The position numbers and the translations under genes are program-made. From Nemertoderma westbladi (Eukaryota; Xenacoelomorpha; Nemertodermatida; Nemertodermatidae): a stretch of 64,000 bases of DNA. Below, in pieces: positions 31,821 to 46,020 of the stretch; positions within the stretch are counted from its first letter, which is position 1, and the number at the start of each line of letters is the position of its first letter. The stretch covers positions 55,527 through 119,526 of the forward strand of contig JAUCBJ010004440.1 in NCBI GenBank assembly GCA_032718475.1, read 5' to 3'. The notes beneath the pieces were generated by a model. That model had not been told where the DNA came from. It did not search any database and saw nothing but the letters and a program-made list of their open reading frames with translations.

Positions 31821-34800
31821 AACCTTATTTTATCAGTAGTTTAACCATTATTTCCTAACCTTATTTTATCAGTAGTTTAACCATTATTTCCTAACCTTAT
31901 TTTATCAGTAGTTTGACCATTATTTCCTAACCTTATTTTATCAGTAGTTTGACCATTATATCCTAACCTTATTTTATCAGTAGTTTGACGATTATTTCCT
32001 AACCTTATTTTATCAGTAGTCTAACCATTATTTCCTAACCTTATTTTATCAGTAGTTTAACCATTATTTCCTATCCTTATTTTATCAGTAGTTTGACCAT
32101 TATTTCCTAACCTTATTTTATCAGTAGTTTAACCATTATTTCCTAACCTTATTTTATCAGTAGTTTGACCATTATTTCCTAACCTTATTTCATTAATAGT
32201 TTAACCATTATTTCCTAACCTTATTTTATCAGTAGTTTGACCATTATTTCCTAACCTTATTTTATCAGTAGTTTGACCATTATTTCCTAACATTATTTTA
32301 TCAGTAGTTTGACCATTATTTCCTAACCTTATTTTATCAGTAGTTTAACCATTATTTCCTAACCTTATTTTATCAGTAGTTTGACCATTATTTCCTAACC
32401 TTATTTCATTAATAGTTTAACCATTATTTCCTAACCTAATTTTATCAGTAGTTTGACCATTATTTCCTAACCTTATTTTATCAGTAGTTTAACCATTATT
32501 TCCTAACCTTATTTTATCAGTAGTTTGACCATTATTTCCTAACCTTATTTCATTAATAGTTTAACCATTATTTCCTAACCTTATTTTATCAGTAGTTTGA
32601 CCATTATTTCCTAACCTTATTTTATCAGTAGTTTAACCATTATTTCCTAACCATATTTTATCAGTAGTTTGACCATTATTTCCTAACCTTATTTCATTAA
32701 TAGTTTAACCATTATTTCCTAACCTTATTTTATCAGTAGTTTAACCATTATTTCCTAACCTTATTTTATCAGTAGTTTAACCATTATTTCCTAACCTTAT
32801 TTTATGAGTAGTTTGACCATTATTTCCTAACCTTATTTTATCAGTAGTTTAACCATTATTTCCTAACCTTATTTTATCAGTAGTTTAACCATTATTTCCT
32901 AACCTTATTTTATCAGTAGTTTGACCATTATTTCCTAACCTTACTTCATTAATAGTTTAACCATTATTTCCTAACCGTATTTCATCAATAGTTTAACCAT
33001 TATTTCCTAACCTTATTTCATCAATAGTTTAACCATTATTTCCTATCCATATTTTATCAGTAGTTTGACCATTATTTCCTAACCTTATTTTATCAGTAGT
33101 TTAACCATTATTTCCTAACCTTATTTTATCAGTAGTTTGACCATTATTTTCTAACCTTATTTCATTAATAGTTTAACCATTATTTCCTAACCTTATTTTA
33201 TCAGTAGTTTAACCATTATTTCCTAACCTTATTTTATCAGTAGTTTAACCATTATTTCCTAACCTTATTTTATCAGTAGTTTGACCATTATTTCCTAACC
33301 TTATTTTATCAGTAGTTTAACCATTATTTCCTAACCTTATTTTATCAGTAGTTTGACCATTATTTCCTAACCTTATTTTATCAGTAGTTTGACCATTATT
33401 TCCTAACCTTATTTCATCAATAGTTTAACCATTATTTCCTAACCTTATTTCATTAATAGTTTAACCATTATTTCCTAACCTTATTTTATCAGTAGTTTAA
33501 CCATTATTTCCTAACCTTATTTTATCAGTAGTTTGACCATTATTTCCTAACCTTATTTTATCAGTAGTTTGACCATTATTTCCTAACCTTATTTCATCAA
33601 TAGTTTAACCATTATTTCCTAACCTTATTTCATTAATAGTTTAACCATTATTTCCTAACCTTATTTTATCAGTAGTTTAACCATTATTTCCTAACCTTAT
33701 TTTATCAGTAGTTTGACCATTATTTCCTAACCTTATTTTATCAGTAGTTTGACCATTATTTCCTAACCTTATTTCATCAATAGTTTAACCATTATTTCCT
33801 AACCTTATTTCATTAATAGTTTAACCATTATTTCCTAACCTTATTTTATCAGTAGTTTAACCATTATTTCCTAACCTTATTTTATCAGTAGTTTGACCAT
33901 TATTTCCTAACCTTATTTTATCAGTAGTTTAACCATTATTTCCTAACCTTATTTTATCAGTAGTTTGACCATTATTTCCTAACCTTATTTTATCAGTAGT
34001 TTGACCATTATTTCCTAACCTTATTTTATCAGTAGTTTAACCATTATTTCCTAACCTTATTTTATCAGTAGTTTGACCATTATTTCCTAACCTTATTTCA
34101 TTAATAGTTTAACCATTATTTCCTAACCTTATTTTATCAGTAGTTTGACCATTATTTCCTAACCTTATTTTATCAGTAGTTTAACCATTATTTCCTAACC
34201 TTATTTTATCAGTAGTTTAACCATTATTTCCTAACCTTATTTTATCAAAAGTTTAACCATTATTTCCTAACCTTATTTTATCAGTAGTTTAACCATTATT
34301 TCCTATCCTTATTTTATCAAAAGTTTAACCATTATTTCCTATCCTTATTTTATCAAAAGTTTAACCATTATTTCCTAACCTTATTTTATCAGTAGTTTGA
34401 CCATTATTTCCTAACCTTATTTCATTAATAGTTTAACCATTATTTCCTAACCTTATTTTATCAGTAGTTTGACCATTATTTCCTAACCTTATTTCATTAA
34501 TAGTTGAACCATTATTTCCTAACCTTATTTTATCAGTAGTTTAACCATTATTTCCTAACCTTATTTTATTAGTAGTTTGACCATTATTTCCTAACCTTAT
34601 TTTATCAGTAGTTTGACCATTATTTCCTAACCTTATTTCATTAATAGTTTAACCATTATTTCCTAACCTTATTTTATCAGTAGTTTGACCATTATTTCCT
34701 AACCTTATTTCATTAATAGTTGAACCATTATTTCCTAACCTTATTTTATCAGTAGTTTAACCATTATTTCCTAACCTTATTTTATCAGTAGTTTAACCAT

Positions 34801-37800
34801 TATTTCCTAACCTTATTTTATCAGTAGTTTGACCATTATTTCCTAACCTTATTTTATCAGTAGTTTGACCATTATTTCCTAACCTTATTTCATTAATAGT
34901 TTAACCATTATTTCCTAACCTTATTTTATCAGTAGTTTAACCATTATTTCCTAACCTTATTTTATCAGTAGTTTAACCATTATTTCCTATCCATATTTTA
35001 TCAAAAGTTTAACAATTATTTCCTAATCTTATTTTATCAGTAGTTTAACCATTATTTCCTATCCATATTTTATCAAAAGTTTGACCATTATTTCCTAACC
35101 TTATTTCATCAATAGTTTAACCATTATTTCCTAACCTTATTTTATCAGTAGTTTAACCATTATTTCCTAACCTTATTTTATCAGTAGTTTGACCATTATT
35201 TCCTAACCTTATTTTATAAGTAGTTTGACCATTATTTCCTATCCATATTTTATCAAAAGTTTAACCATTATTTCCTATCCATATTTTATCAAAAGTTTGA
35301 CCATTATTTCCTAACCTTATTTCATCAATAGTTTAACCATTATTTCCTAACCTTATTTTATAAGTAGTTTGACCATTATTTCCTATCCATATTTTATCAA
35401 AAGTTTAACCATTATTTCCTAATCTTATTTTATCAGTAGTTTAACCATTATTTCCTATCCATATTTTATCAAAAGTTTGACCATTATTTCCTAACCTTAT
35501 TTCATCAATAGTTTAACCATTATTTCCTAACCTTATTTTATCAGTAGTTTAACCATTATTTCCTAACCTTATTTTATCAGTAGTTTAACCATTATTTACT
35601 AACCTTATTTTATCAGTATTTTAACCATTATTTCCTAACCTTATTTCATCAATAGTTTAACCATTATTTCCTAACCTTATTTTATCAGTAGTTTAACCAT
35701 TATTTACTAACCTTATTTTATCAGTATTTTAACCATTATTTCCTAACCTTATTTCATCAATAGTTTAACCATTATTTCCTAACCTTATTTTACAAGTAGT
35801 TTGACCATTATTTCCTAACCTTATTTTATCAGTAGTTTAACCATTATTTCCTAACCTTATTTTATCAGTAGTTTGACCATTATTTCCTAACCTTATTTCA
35901 TTAATAGTTTAACCATTATTTCCTAACCTTATTTTATCAGTAGTTTGACCATTATTTCCTAACCTTATTTTATCAGTAGTTTAACCATTATTTCCTAACC
36001 ATATTTTATCAGTAGTTTGACCATTATTTCCTAACCTTATTTCATTAATAGTTTAACCATTATTTCCTAACCTTATTTTATCAGTAGTTTAACCATTATT
36101 TCCTAACCTTATTTTATCAGTAGTTTAACCATTATTTCCTAACCTTATTTTATCAGTAGTTTGACCATTATTTCCTAACCTTATTTCATTAATAGTTGAA
36201 CCATTATTTCCTAACCTTATTTTATCAGTAGTTTAACCATTATTTCCTAACCTTATTTTATCAGTAGTTTAACCATTATTTCCTAACCTTATTTTATCAG
36301 TAGTTTGACCATTATTTCCTAACCTTATTTTATCAGTAGTTTGACCATTATTTCCTAACCTTATTTCATTAATAGTTTAACCATTATTTCCTAACCTTAT
36401 TTTATCAGTAGTTTAACCATTATTTCCTAACCTTATTTTATCAGTAGTTTAACCATTATTTCCTATCCATATTTTATCAAAAGTTTAACAATTATTTCCT
36501 AATCTTATTTTATCAGTAGTTTAACCATTATTTCCTATCCATATTTTATCAAAAGTTTGACCATTATTTCCTAACCTTATTTCATCAATAGTTTAACCAT
36601 TATTTCCTAACCTTATTTTATCAGTAGTTTAACCATTATTTCCTAACCTTATTTTATCAGTAGTTTGACCATTATTTCCTAACCTTATTTTATAAGTAGT
36701 TTGACCATTATTTCCTATCCATATTTTATCAAAAGTTTAACCATTATTTCCTAACCATATTTTATCAAAAGTTTGACCATTATTTCCTAACCTTATTTCA
36801 TCAATAGTTTAACCATTATTTCCTAACCTTATTTTATAAGTAGTTTGACCATTATTTCCTATCCATATTTTATCAAAAGTTTAACCATTATTTCCTAATC
36901 TTATTTTATCAGTAGTTTAACCATTATTTCCTATCCATATTTTATCAAAAGTTTGACCATTATTTCCTAACCTTATTTCATCAATAGTTTAACCATTATT
37001 TCCTAACCTTATTTTATCAGTAGTTTAACCATTATTTCCTAACCTTATTTTATCAGTAGTTTAAACATTATTTACTAACCTTATTTTATCAGTATTTTAA
37101 CCATTATTTCCTAACCTTATTTCATCAATAGTTTAACCATTATTTCCTAACCTTATTTTATCAGTAGTTTAACCATTATTTACTAACCTTATTTTATCAG
37201 TATTTTAACCATTATTTCCTAACCTTATTTCATCAATAGTTTAACCATTATTTCCTAACCTTATTTTACAAGTAGTTTGACCATTATTTCCTAACCTTAT
37301 TTTATCAGTAGTTTGACCATTATTTCCTATCCATATTTTATCAAAAGTTTAACCATTATTTCTTAACCTTATTTCATTAATAGTTTAACCATTATTTCCT
37401 AACCTTATTTTATCAGTATTTTAACCATTATTTCCTAACCTTATTTCATCAAAAGTTTAACCATTATTTCCTAACCTTATTTTATCAGTAGTTTGACCAT
37501 TATTCCCTAACCTTATTTTATCAGTAGTTTGACCATTATTTCCTATCCATATTTTATCAAAAGTTTAACCATTATTTCTTAACCTTATTTCATTAATAGT
37601 TTAACCATTATTTCCTAACCTTATTTTATCAGTAGTTTGACCATTATTCCCTAACCTTATTTTATCAGTAGTTTAACCATAATTTCCTAACCATATTTTA
37701 TCAAAAGTTTAACCATTATTTCCTAACCTTATTTCATCAATAGTTTAACCATTATTTCCTAACCTTATTTTACAAGTAGTTTAACCATTATTTCCTAACC

Positions 37801-38075
37801 TTATTTTATCAGTAGTTTAACCATTATTTCCTATCCATATTTTAGCAAAAGTTTAACCATTACTTCTTAACCTTATTTCATTAATAGTTTAACCATTATT
37901 TCCTAACCTTATTTTATCAGTATTTTAACCATTATTTCCTAACCTTATTTCATCAATAGTTTGACCATTATTTCCTAACCTTATTTTATCAGTAGTTTAA
38001 CCATTATTTCCTATCCATATTTTATCAAAAGTTTAACCATTATTTCCTAACCTTATTTTATCAGTATTTTAACCT
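31821..38075 (+). repeat. 36-bp satellite, about 174 tandem units
   Basis: The unit is 36 bases, of the form CCTTATTTTATCAGTAGTTT + AACCATTATTTCCTAA. Variants include TTTGACC, CATTAATAG, CATCAATAG, TATCCATATTTTATCAAAAG. The same phase is kept from end to end: lines 180 bases apart stay aligned over more than 6 kb, so no net indels are seen. All six frames contain stops. Higher-order copies occur, including three consecutive identical 180-bp blocks near 33420-33900 and a block repeated about 1476 bp (41 units) apart (35006 and 36482). Confidence 0.97.
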
Positions 38076-38884
38076 AATGAGATATATCCAGGAAGTTAAC
38101 TGCTAGGCCTACAGTTCTTTGTCCTCACGGTTCAACGGTCGGGCCTGTGTCGGATCGAGGAGTCAGCAGCGGGCAGAGTGCGCAAGCACTAGGGCTGGTT
38201 GGTTAGGCCAATTTTGCTAGCATACCCGCGCGCCAACAAGCCCCACCGTGGTGGGTATAGGCTGGCAGAGCAAGCGCTGGAAGCACTGAGACAAGATAGT
38301 GTGCCAAGGGCTGCCATCTACAAGGCTGTGTTACTGACTGAACTAAAATAAAATAAGGCAATCGCTCCCTTTTTATTAACGTTGGCCGGGTCAGATGGGA
38401 GGTGCTCAGTTGACCCCTAATTATCACTTGCTGGAGGTCTGGAGTGTTCCTCCAGCAAGTATTCCTAATATTGAAAATATGATGTCAGTGGTTATGGGTG
38501 AATATTGGGCGGAAAGAACGTATGGAATGAATTGATAATATGGCAACTAATTTAATATCACAAAGGAACGTATTTTTAGGGGTCTGCCCACGAAAAATCT
38601 ATTACATAATTAGTTATATTGCACCATATTGGTAAGATCGCAAGAGCATCATAAATCCTAAGATCAATTCTTTTCCTTTGGCGAAATTGATGTAAAGTCA
38701 TTGTTGTAGGCTGTCTATATTTCAATTTCAGAGCATAAACAACCACCTTTAAAGTTGAGACGGAGTGGTGGGGAGAGTGGTGGGGGGTGGGGGGGGGGGG
38801 GGGGGGGGGGTTCTGGACGCTAATCCTATTTAGGCGAATAAATATCTCGTCTCAATCTAAAATTATCAGTTAAGGGAAAGGAGC
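38076..38884. other. Non-coding stretch, GC-richer at 38110-38350
   Basis: A stable hairpin CTTGCTGGAGG...CCTCCAGCAAG lies at about 38428-38460. At 38755-38880 an inverted segment with a poly-G run and GAGACG/CGTCTC ends looks like a MITE of the family also seen near 5640 and 42000. No coding exon is supported. Confidence 0.45.
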
Positions 38885-41800
38885 ACTACTAGTATCGGCA
38901 TGCTGCATTGCAGCTGCATTTTAAGAATGCTGTGCCGGCTTGTCGACAAAATTGCGCCGCCACAACTCCCTATCACCCATGACATTTGCTAGATCATCTG
39001 CATCTTCAAGGCCAGTGTCTTTTAAGATGCGTCTCAAGAAAGTCATGGGCTGTCCACCATGCTTATTCACTCCATGAGGCTGCCAAAGTACAAGATTATG
39101 CACTGGCTGGTCCTCACGGCGAAAGCAATGTCCTGCAAAGCGGAGGCGATTTTGTTCTAGTGTCAAGCTTGGGGGAACCAATGAGACACCTCCAATGTTA
39201 TATAGTGTCTGGTTGGAGGTGTGTGCATTGTAATTGACACAATGAACCCGGCGTAGCATTCTTGTGAATGTGCCATCCAGAGATTTGGTGTCCTCAGCAG
39301 TTAGAGCCCAGCATGGACTCCCATAGAGGAGTACTGGAACTACTGCTGCTCTAAATAATCGGACCTTAAGTTTCCGATTAATTCTCGGTGACTTCCAAAT
39401 CCCAGAATGCCTATTCAAGCCTGCCCATGCCTTTCCCTTACGTATTCGAAGGTCCTCACCTGACTTCCGGATCCATGATCCCAGGTAACAGAAGTCGTCC
39501 ACATGCTCAAGCATGCCATCCTTTGAGCTTATGCTCATCCGATCAGAGACTTGCTGAGAACTTTCAAAGTTAACTGTCAAAATTGTGGTCTTTCTGGAGT
39601 TAATAAAAAGACCAACACTAGAAGCAGCATGTTCTAATGAGCTGAGGAGCCGTTGGGCTCCCTCTAGTGATTCTGAGAGTACAATGCAAAGTCAGCAAAG
39701 TCTAGATCAGTTAGGTCCTTGGCAGGATTTCCTCGACTTGTGGAGCCAGTAGGTGGAGTTATCATCACCCCATCATCATTATGATGATCTAAGGACATGC
39801 GTAGAACATAGTCAACCACAATTATGAACAAGAATGGAGCAAGTGTGTCTCCCTGGAGGACGCCCCATAACACTTCAAATGGTTCTGTGTCACCATCAAC
39901 AGTAGACACAAATGTTGTCGAACCATCGTATATTGATCTGATTGCTGCAATAATTTCATCAGGAATCCCATATAATGAAAGTATGCTGAACATACGTGAG
40001 CGGGAGACTGAATCAAAGGCCTTGAAGAAGTCAACAAAGATAACAGCCAGCCTGTCTTTCTTTTTTGATAACTCTTCAATTATCCTTCTAAGTGCCAAAA
40101 TGGGTTCCATGGTCGCACGACCTTTACGGAACCCATTCTGATTTCCACGGAGCAGTCTCTCAATGGGATCCCTGATGCGATTTAATAGAATTCTATTGTA
40201 TAGCTTTGCAGCAATCGAGATCAATGAGATTCCCCGAAAAGAACCATAGAGTGTTAGGTTGCCCTTCTTGGGAACTGCCACCAACTTATTTGTTTTCATT
40301 TCTTGAGGGACTCTTGTTGTTCGGTACATGTCTACTATGATGGGATAGATGAGCTTTAAACACTCAGTTATTTTAAAGACCTCAGGGGGAACACCATCAA
40401 CTCCACTGGCACGATTGGTCTTAATGCTCTTTGCAGCAGCCTTCACTTCTGCAAAGGAGATATCGCCAATGGGAATATCTGGGAGTACAGACTCAGACAC
40501 TTTTACTTCTATAAAGTTATCAGGCAATACCCTGTCATTATTGAGGAGCTTTTCAAAGTGGGCCTTCCAACCATTGAAGCGATCGGCTGGTGATTCAGCC
40601 TTAACCTTGGTGGTTGGTTGGCTTTTCCGCCCAGTAAGCAAGTTGATCGATTTCCATACCTGGGATGATTGCCTGCTGTCGTCGGCATCATTGATGGCAT
40701 CAACCTGTTGGTTTATTAGCTCCTGTAGATTAACAGAGTACTGCCTGTTCAGGGACCTAGATGCAGCCTTAACTGCATTCTTGGCCGCTGTAGTCTGTTT
40801 GAATCGGGACTCTTTCTGCGCCTTATATAGTTCATTTCGGCACTTCTGGATTTTGTTGTCAGTCCAGGGGGCCCTTTTCCTGTTTCGAGGGTATACAGGA
40901 ACTGTTTCTGCAGCTGCTAACTTAACTGCTTCTGTGAAGGCAGTATAGCCCTCACAGTGATCTGCCGCCTCAGAGGCAAGAACCTCATACCTGTTGCTCA
41001 GCTGTAGTGTGAAGCTGGATCTTACACTTGGCTGTTGGAACAGAGAGGACCAGTCATGCCGCGGCAAGGCAGATTTCGTTGTTCTGCTAGCACGCAGACT
41101 AAGTCTTACCTTGGCCACAATAAGGCGGTGATCACTGGAGAAGGGTCGAAGTGTAAAATGCATTACAGTCTTGTATAGAGCTCCTGTACTTCCTACGAAA
41201 CAGAATATGGTTTTTCTGAGACTTGTGACCACTGGGTCCACTATGAGTCCATAGCTTTCCAGTTCGCTTCTTGAACTGGGTTCCAGCCGAAAACAATCCA
41301 TTTCCAGAGATAAAATCCTGAAGATGGACGGAATTTCGGTTGACACTATTGCTATAGACCCAGGGCGATGTAGGTGATTGATGCAGACTTGCTTTAAAGT
41401 CTCCCAGGAATGTTAAGAATGCATGCTGATCCACTCCATCAGTAGCTGCTTGTAGATTGTGGTAGAAATTTTCCACCTCCTCTACAGGGGCAACACTAGT
41501 TGGAGAGTAGCACACAATCAGAACCACCTTAGGAAACTTCTTAGCCAGTCTTCCAGAACATGAGAAGTGGCAACGGATGATGGATGATTTGGTCTATTTT
41601 GTCCAATGCTGCATGTGTAGTTGGATTCATCAATAGACCAATACCACCATTGCCACTATCATCTGCTGACGCGAGGGCGAGTCGCCAACCGCCCCCCATG
41701 TCCTTTATCAGAACCTCATCAGTCTGTCCAGTCTGCATTCGGTGCTCTTGAACACCCACTGCGCTAAGAGAAAGCTTATCTGCCAAGGCAGTCAGCTCAC

Positions 41801-41900
41801 CTTGTCGCATTGGGGACCCGAGTGTTAGGGTGTTTACTGAGGCTAGTCTAGTGACTTGCCTCAGATTCACCAAAGGCTTTGTTGGTCGGGGTGGAACATG
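38885..41900 (-). mobile_element. RTE-like non-LTR retrotransposon, longer copy 2
   Basis: The minus strand encodes, in order, an APE-type endonuclease (SVNTLTLGSPMRQGELTAL near 41830; FLTFLGDF near 41420), a linker and reverse transcriptase (FRGISLISIAAKLYNRILL, IFVDFFKAFDSVSRSR, GVLQGDTLAPFLF), then the C-terminal part (38921-39580). Frameshifts split it into at least four pieces. One falls directly at the catalytic box: FAD is followed by FALYSQN and a stop at about 39664. Its 3' end matches that of copy 1. It is dead, but recent enough to align easily. Confidence 0.82.
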
Positions 41901-42843
41901 AGAGTAGCCTCCAACTCCAGACGGGAAAGGAGCAGGTTACAGTAGCACGTTATTCTACCAAAAAACAATAAAGAAAAGTAAATAGAAAAAGTTTAAATTC
42001 GATTTTCCCCTGGGGAGGTACTGTATGAATACCCCCCCCCCCCCCCCCCCCCCCCCCCAACCAATCTTATATAACAAAGTGCCAGTTTAATCAATGAGGC
42101 TAAGCCCTTTGTTTAATTATCTGGCAGGTGTTAAATATTTATAAGGAAACCTCCACTTCATCCTTGACATATTTTTGCGTTGCTTAGCAATACTAAATAT
42201 AGTTTTGATGTTTCTTCTCATGAGTAGAGATGCCTTACAGTACCTACTGTATGTGATATAACTTACTGTAATTATTGCCATTCCTATAATTAATTATTAT
42301 TACTTTCATTTTTATCTCTAAAAAATAATTTTAATTAAAAATTATATTTTAAAATTCGCACATTGTTAGGATAAAACCTACTAATAAAAACCCGCACAAC
42401 TCTGATTAATGAGTTTTCACCATAAAGTTACAAATAAGATACTGTACAAAACGGAGTAATGTATACCGTGAAATCAATAATAGATTTGGCAGACAGTATA
42501 GTCGTGCGATTGGTCAATTCAAATATATATAATTAATGGTTACCTTAATAGTTGTTAAATGGTTAAATAGTTGCCTAGTTGCCTAACAAGCATTTATATC
42601 TCAAATTATATTAGCCAGAGGGTGTAGATTTATTACATACAGTAATAAATTGTAGATAATATGTGTCTGATTTTCTGTCTAAAAAAATAAAAAGTAATCA
42701 ATTTCGATTAAGGCTTATGTTATCTGCTTATGTTATGCTTATTATTATCAATAATTATTTATATGCCATACTGCCATATGGCAGAAATTATTTTGTTAGA
42801 TATTCAATTCACTAATAACTACTTTATTTACGTAAGAAAACAT
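41901..42843. other. Non-coding stretch with repeat and poly-C
   Basis: GGGAAAGGAGCAGGTTACAG lies at about 41923, with the CCAAAAAACAATAAAG follow-on. A poly-C tract of about 27 lies at 42031. The rest is AT-rich and unassigned. Confidence 0.55.
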
Positions 42844-45800
42844 ACCGTGTAGGCCCACCCATTACTACCCTGTAGGCCCACCCATTACTACCGTGTAGGC
42901 CCACCCATCACTACCGTGTATTCCTACCCATTAATACCGTGTAGGCCCACCCATTACTACCGTGTAGGCCCACCCATTACTACCGTGTAGGCCCACCCAT
43001 TATTACCGTGTAGGCCCACCCATTACTACCGTGGAGGCCCACCCATTAATACCGTATAGGCCCACCCATTACTACCGTGTAGGCCCACCCATTACTACCA
43101 TGTAGGCCCACCCATTACTACCGTGTAGGCCCACCCATTATTACCGTGTAGGCCCACCCATTACTACCGTGGAGGCCCACCCATTAATACCGTATAGGCC
43201 CACCCATTACTACCGTGTAGGCCCACCCATTACTACCGTGGAGGCCCACCCATTAATACAGTATAGGCCCACCCATTACTACCGTGTAGGCCCACCCAAT
43301 AATACCGTGTAGGCCCACCTAAGACTACCGTGTATTCCCACCCATTAATACCGTGTAGGCCCACCCATTACTACCGTGTAGGCCCACCCATTACTACCGT
43401 GTAGGCCCACACATTAATGCCGTGTAGGCCCACCCAAGACTACCGTGTATGCCCACCCATTACTACCGTGTAGGCCCACCCATGACTACCGTGTAGGCCC
43501 ACCCATTACTACCATGTAGGCCCACACATTAATGCCGTGTAGGCCCACCCAAGACTACCGTGTATGCCCACCCATTACTACCGTGTAGGCCCACCCATGA
43601 CTACCGTGTAGGCCCACCCATTAATACCGTATAGGCCCACCCATTACTACCGTGTAGGCCCACCCATTAATACCGTGTAGGCCCACCCATTATTACCGTG
43701 TAGGCCCACCCAAGACTACCGTGTAGGCCCACCCATTACTACCGTGTAGGCCCACCCATTACTACCGTGTAGGCCCACCCATTAATACCGTATAGGCCCA
43801 CCCATTAATACCGTATAGGCCCACCCATTAATACCGTATAGGCCCACCCATTAATACCGTATAGGCCCACCCATTAATACCGTGTAGGCCCACCCATTAT
43901 TACCGTGTAGGCCCACCCAAGACTACCGTGTAGGCCCACCCATTAATACCGTATAGGCCCACCCATTACTACCGTGTAGGCCCACCCATTAATACCGTAT
44001 AGGCCCACCCATTACTACCGTGTAGGCCCACCCATTAATGCCGTGTCGGCCCACCCAAGACTACCGTGTATGCCCACCCATTAATACCGTATAGGCCCAC
44101 CCATGACTACCGTGTAGGCCCACCCATTAATACCGTATAGGCCCACCCATTACTGCCGTGTAGGCCCACCCATTAATACCGTATAGGCCCACCCATTACT
44201 ACCGTGTAGGCCCACCCATTAATACCGTGTAGGCCCACCCATTATTACCGTGTAGGCCCACCCAAGACTACCGTGTAGGCCCACCCATTAATACCGTATA
44301 GGCCCACCCATTACTACCGTGTAGGCCCACCCATTAATACCGTGTAGGCCCACCCATTAATACCGTGTAGTCCCACCCATTATTACCGTGTAGGGCCACC
44401 CATTAATACCGTATAGGCCCACCCATTACTACCGTGTAGTCCCACCCATTACTACCGTGTAGGCCCACCCATTACTACCGTGTAGGCCCACCCATTACTA
44501 CCGTGTAGGCCCACCTAAGACTGCCGTGTAGGCCCACCTAAGACTACCGTGTAGGCCCACCTAAGACTGCCGTGTAGGCCCACCCATTAATACCGTGTAG
44601 GCCCACCCATTAATACCGTGTAGTCCCACCCATTAATACCGTATAGGCCCACCCATTAATACCGTATAGGCCCACCCATTACTACCGTGTAGGCCCACCC
44701 AAGACTACCGTGTAGGCCCACCCATTACTACCGTGTAGGCCCACCCATTACTACCGTGTAGGCCCCCCATTAATACCGTATAGGCCCACCCATTACTACC
44801 GTGTAGGCCCACCCATTAATACCGTATAGGCACACCCATTAATACCGTGTAGGCCCACCCATTAATACCGTGTAGGCCCACCCATTACTACCGTGTAGTC
44901 CCACCCATTACTACCGTGTAGGCCCACCCATTAATACCGTGTAGTCCCACCCATTATTACCGTGTAGACCCACCCAAGACTACCGTGTATTCCCACCCAT
45001 TACTACCGTGTAGGCCCACCCATTAATACCGTGTAGGCCCACCCATTTATACCGTATAGGCCCACACATTACTACCGCGTAGGCCCACCCATTAATACCG
45101 TATAGGCCCACCCATTAATACCGTATCGGCCCACCCATTATTACCGTGTAGGCCCACCCAAGACTACCGTGTAGGCCCAACCATTAATGCCGCTTAGGCC
45201 CACCCATTACTACCATGTAGGCCCACCCATGACTACCGTGTAGGCCCACCCATGACTACCATGTAGGCCCACCCATAACTACCGTGTAGGCCCACCCATT
45301 ACTACCGTGTAGGCCCACCTATGACTACCGTGTAGGCCCACCCATTACTACCGTGTAGGCCCACCCATGACTACCATGTAGGGTAGGCCCACCCATAACT
45401 ACCGTGTAGGCCCACCCATTACTACCGTGTTGGCCCACCCATTACTACCGTGTAGGCCCACCTATGACTACCGTGTAGGCCCACCCATTACTACCGTGTA
45501 GGCCCACCCATGGCTACCGTGTAGGCCCACCCATGACTACCATGTAGGGTAGGCCCACCCATAACTACCGTGTAGGCCCACCCATTACTACCGTGTTGGC
45601 CCACCCACTACTACCGTGTAGGCCCACCTATGACTACCGTGTAGGCCCACCCATTACTACCGTGTAGGCCCACCCATGATTACCGTGTAGGCCCACCTTC
45701 GACTACGGTGTAGGCCCACCTAAGACTGCCGTGTAGGCCCACCCATTACTACCGTGTAGGCCCACCCATTACTACTTTGTAGGCCCACACATTACTACCG

Positions 45801-46020
45801 TGTAGGCCCACCTATGATTACCGTGTAGGCCCACCTATGACTACCTAGTAGGCCCACCCATTACTACCGTGTAGGCCCACCCATTACTACTTTGTAGGCC
45901 CACCAATGACTACCGTGTAGGCCCACCTATGACTACCGTGTAGGCCCACCCATGAATACCGTGTAGGCCCACCCATTATTACCGTGTAGGCCCACCCATT
46001 ACTACCGTGTAGGCCCACCC
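42844..46020 (+). repeat. 23-bp satellite, block 1, about 138 units
   Basis: The unit is ACCGTGTAGGCCCACCCATT + ACT. Variants are TTAATACC, AAGACTACC, TATAGG and GTAGTCCC. Small indels are present. The GTAGGCC core resembles the overused TAGGCCTA word of this genome. Confidence 0.96.

Noticed and set aside
31821-38075. CRISPR array or telomeric repeat
   Set aside because: The 36-bp units abut without spacers and the genome is eukaryotic. CCTAACC resembles CCCTAA telomere repeats, but the unit is 36 bp and varied.
38110-38430. Coding exon in the GC-richer segment
   Set aside because: The minus frame is short, has no splice support and no family resemblance.
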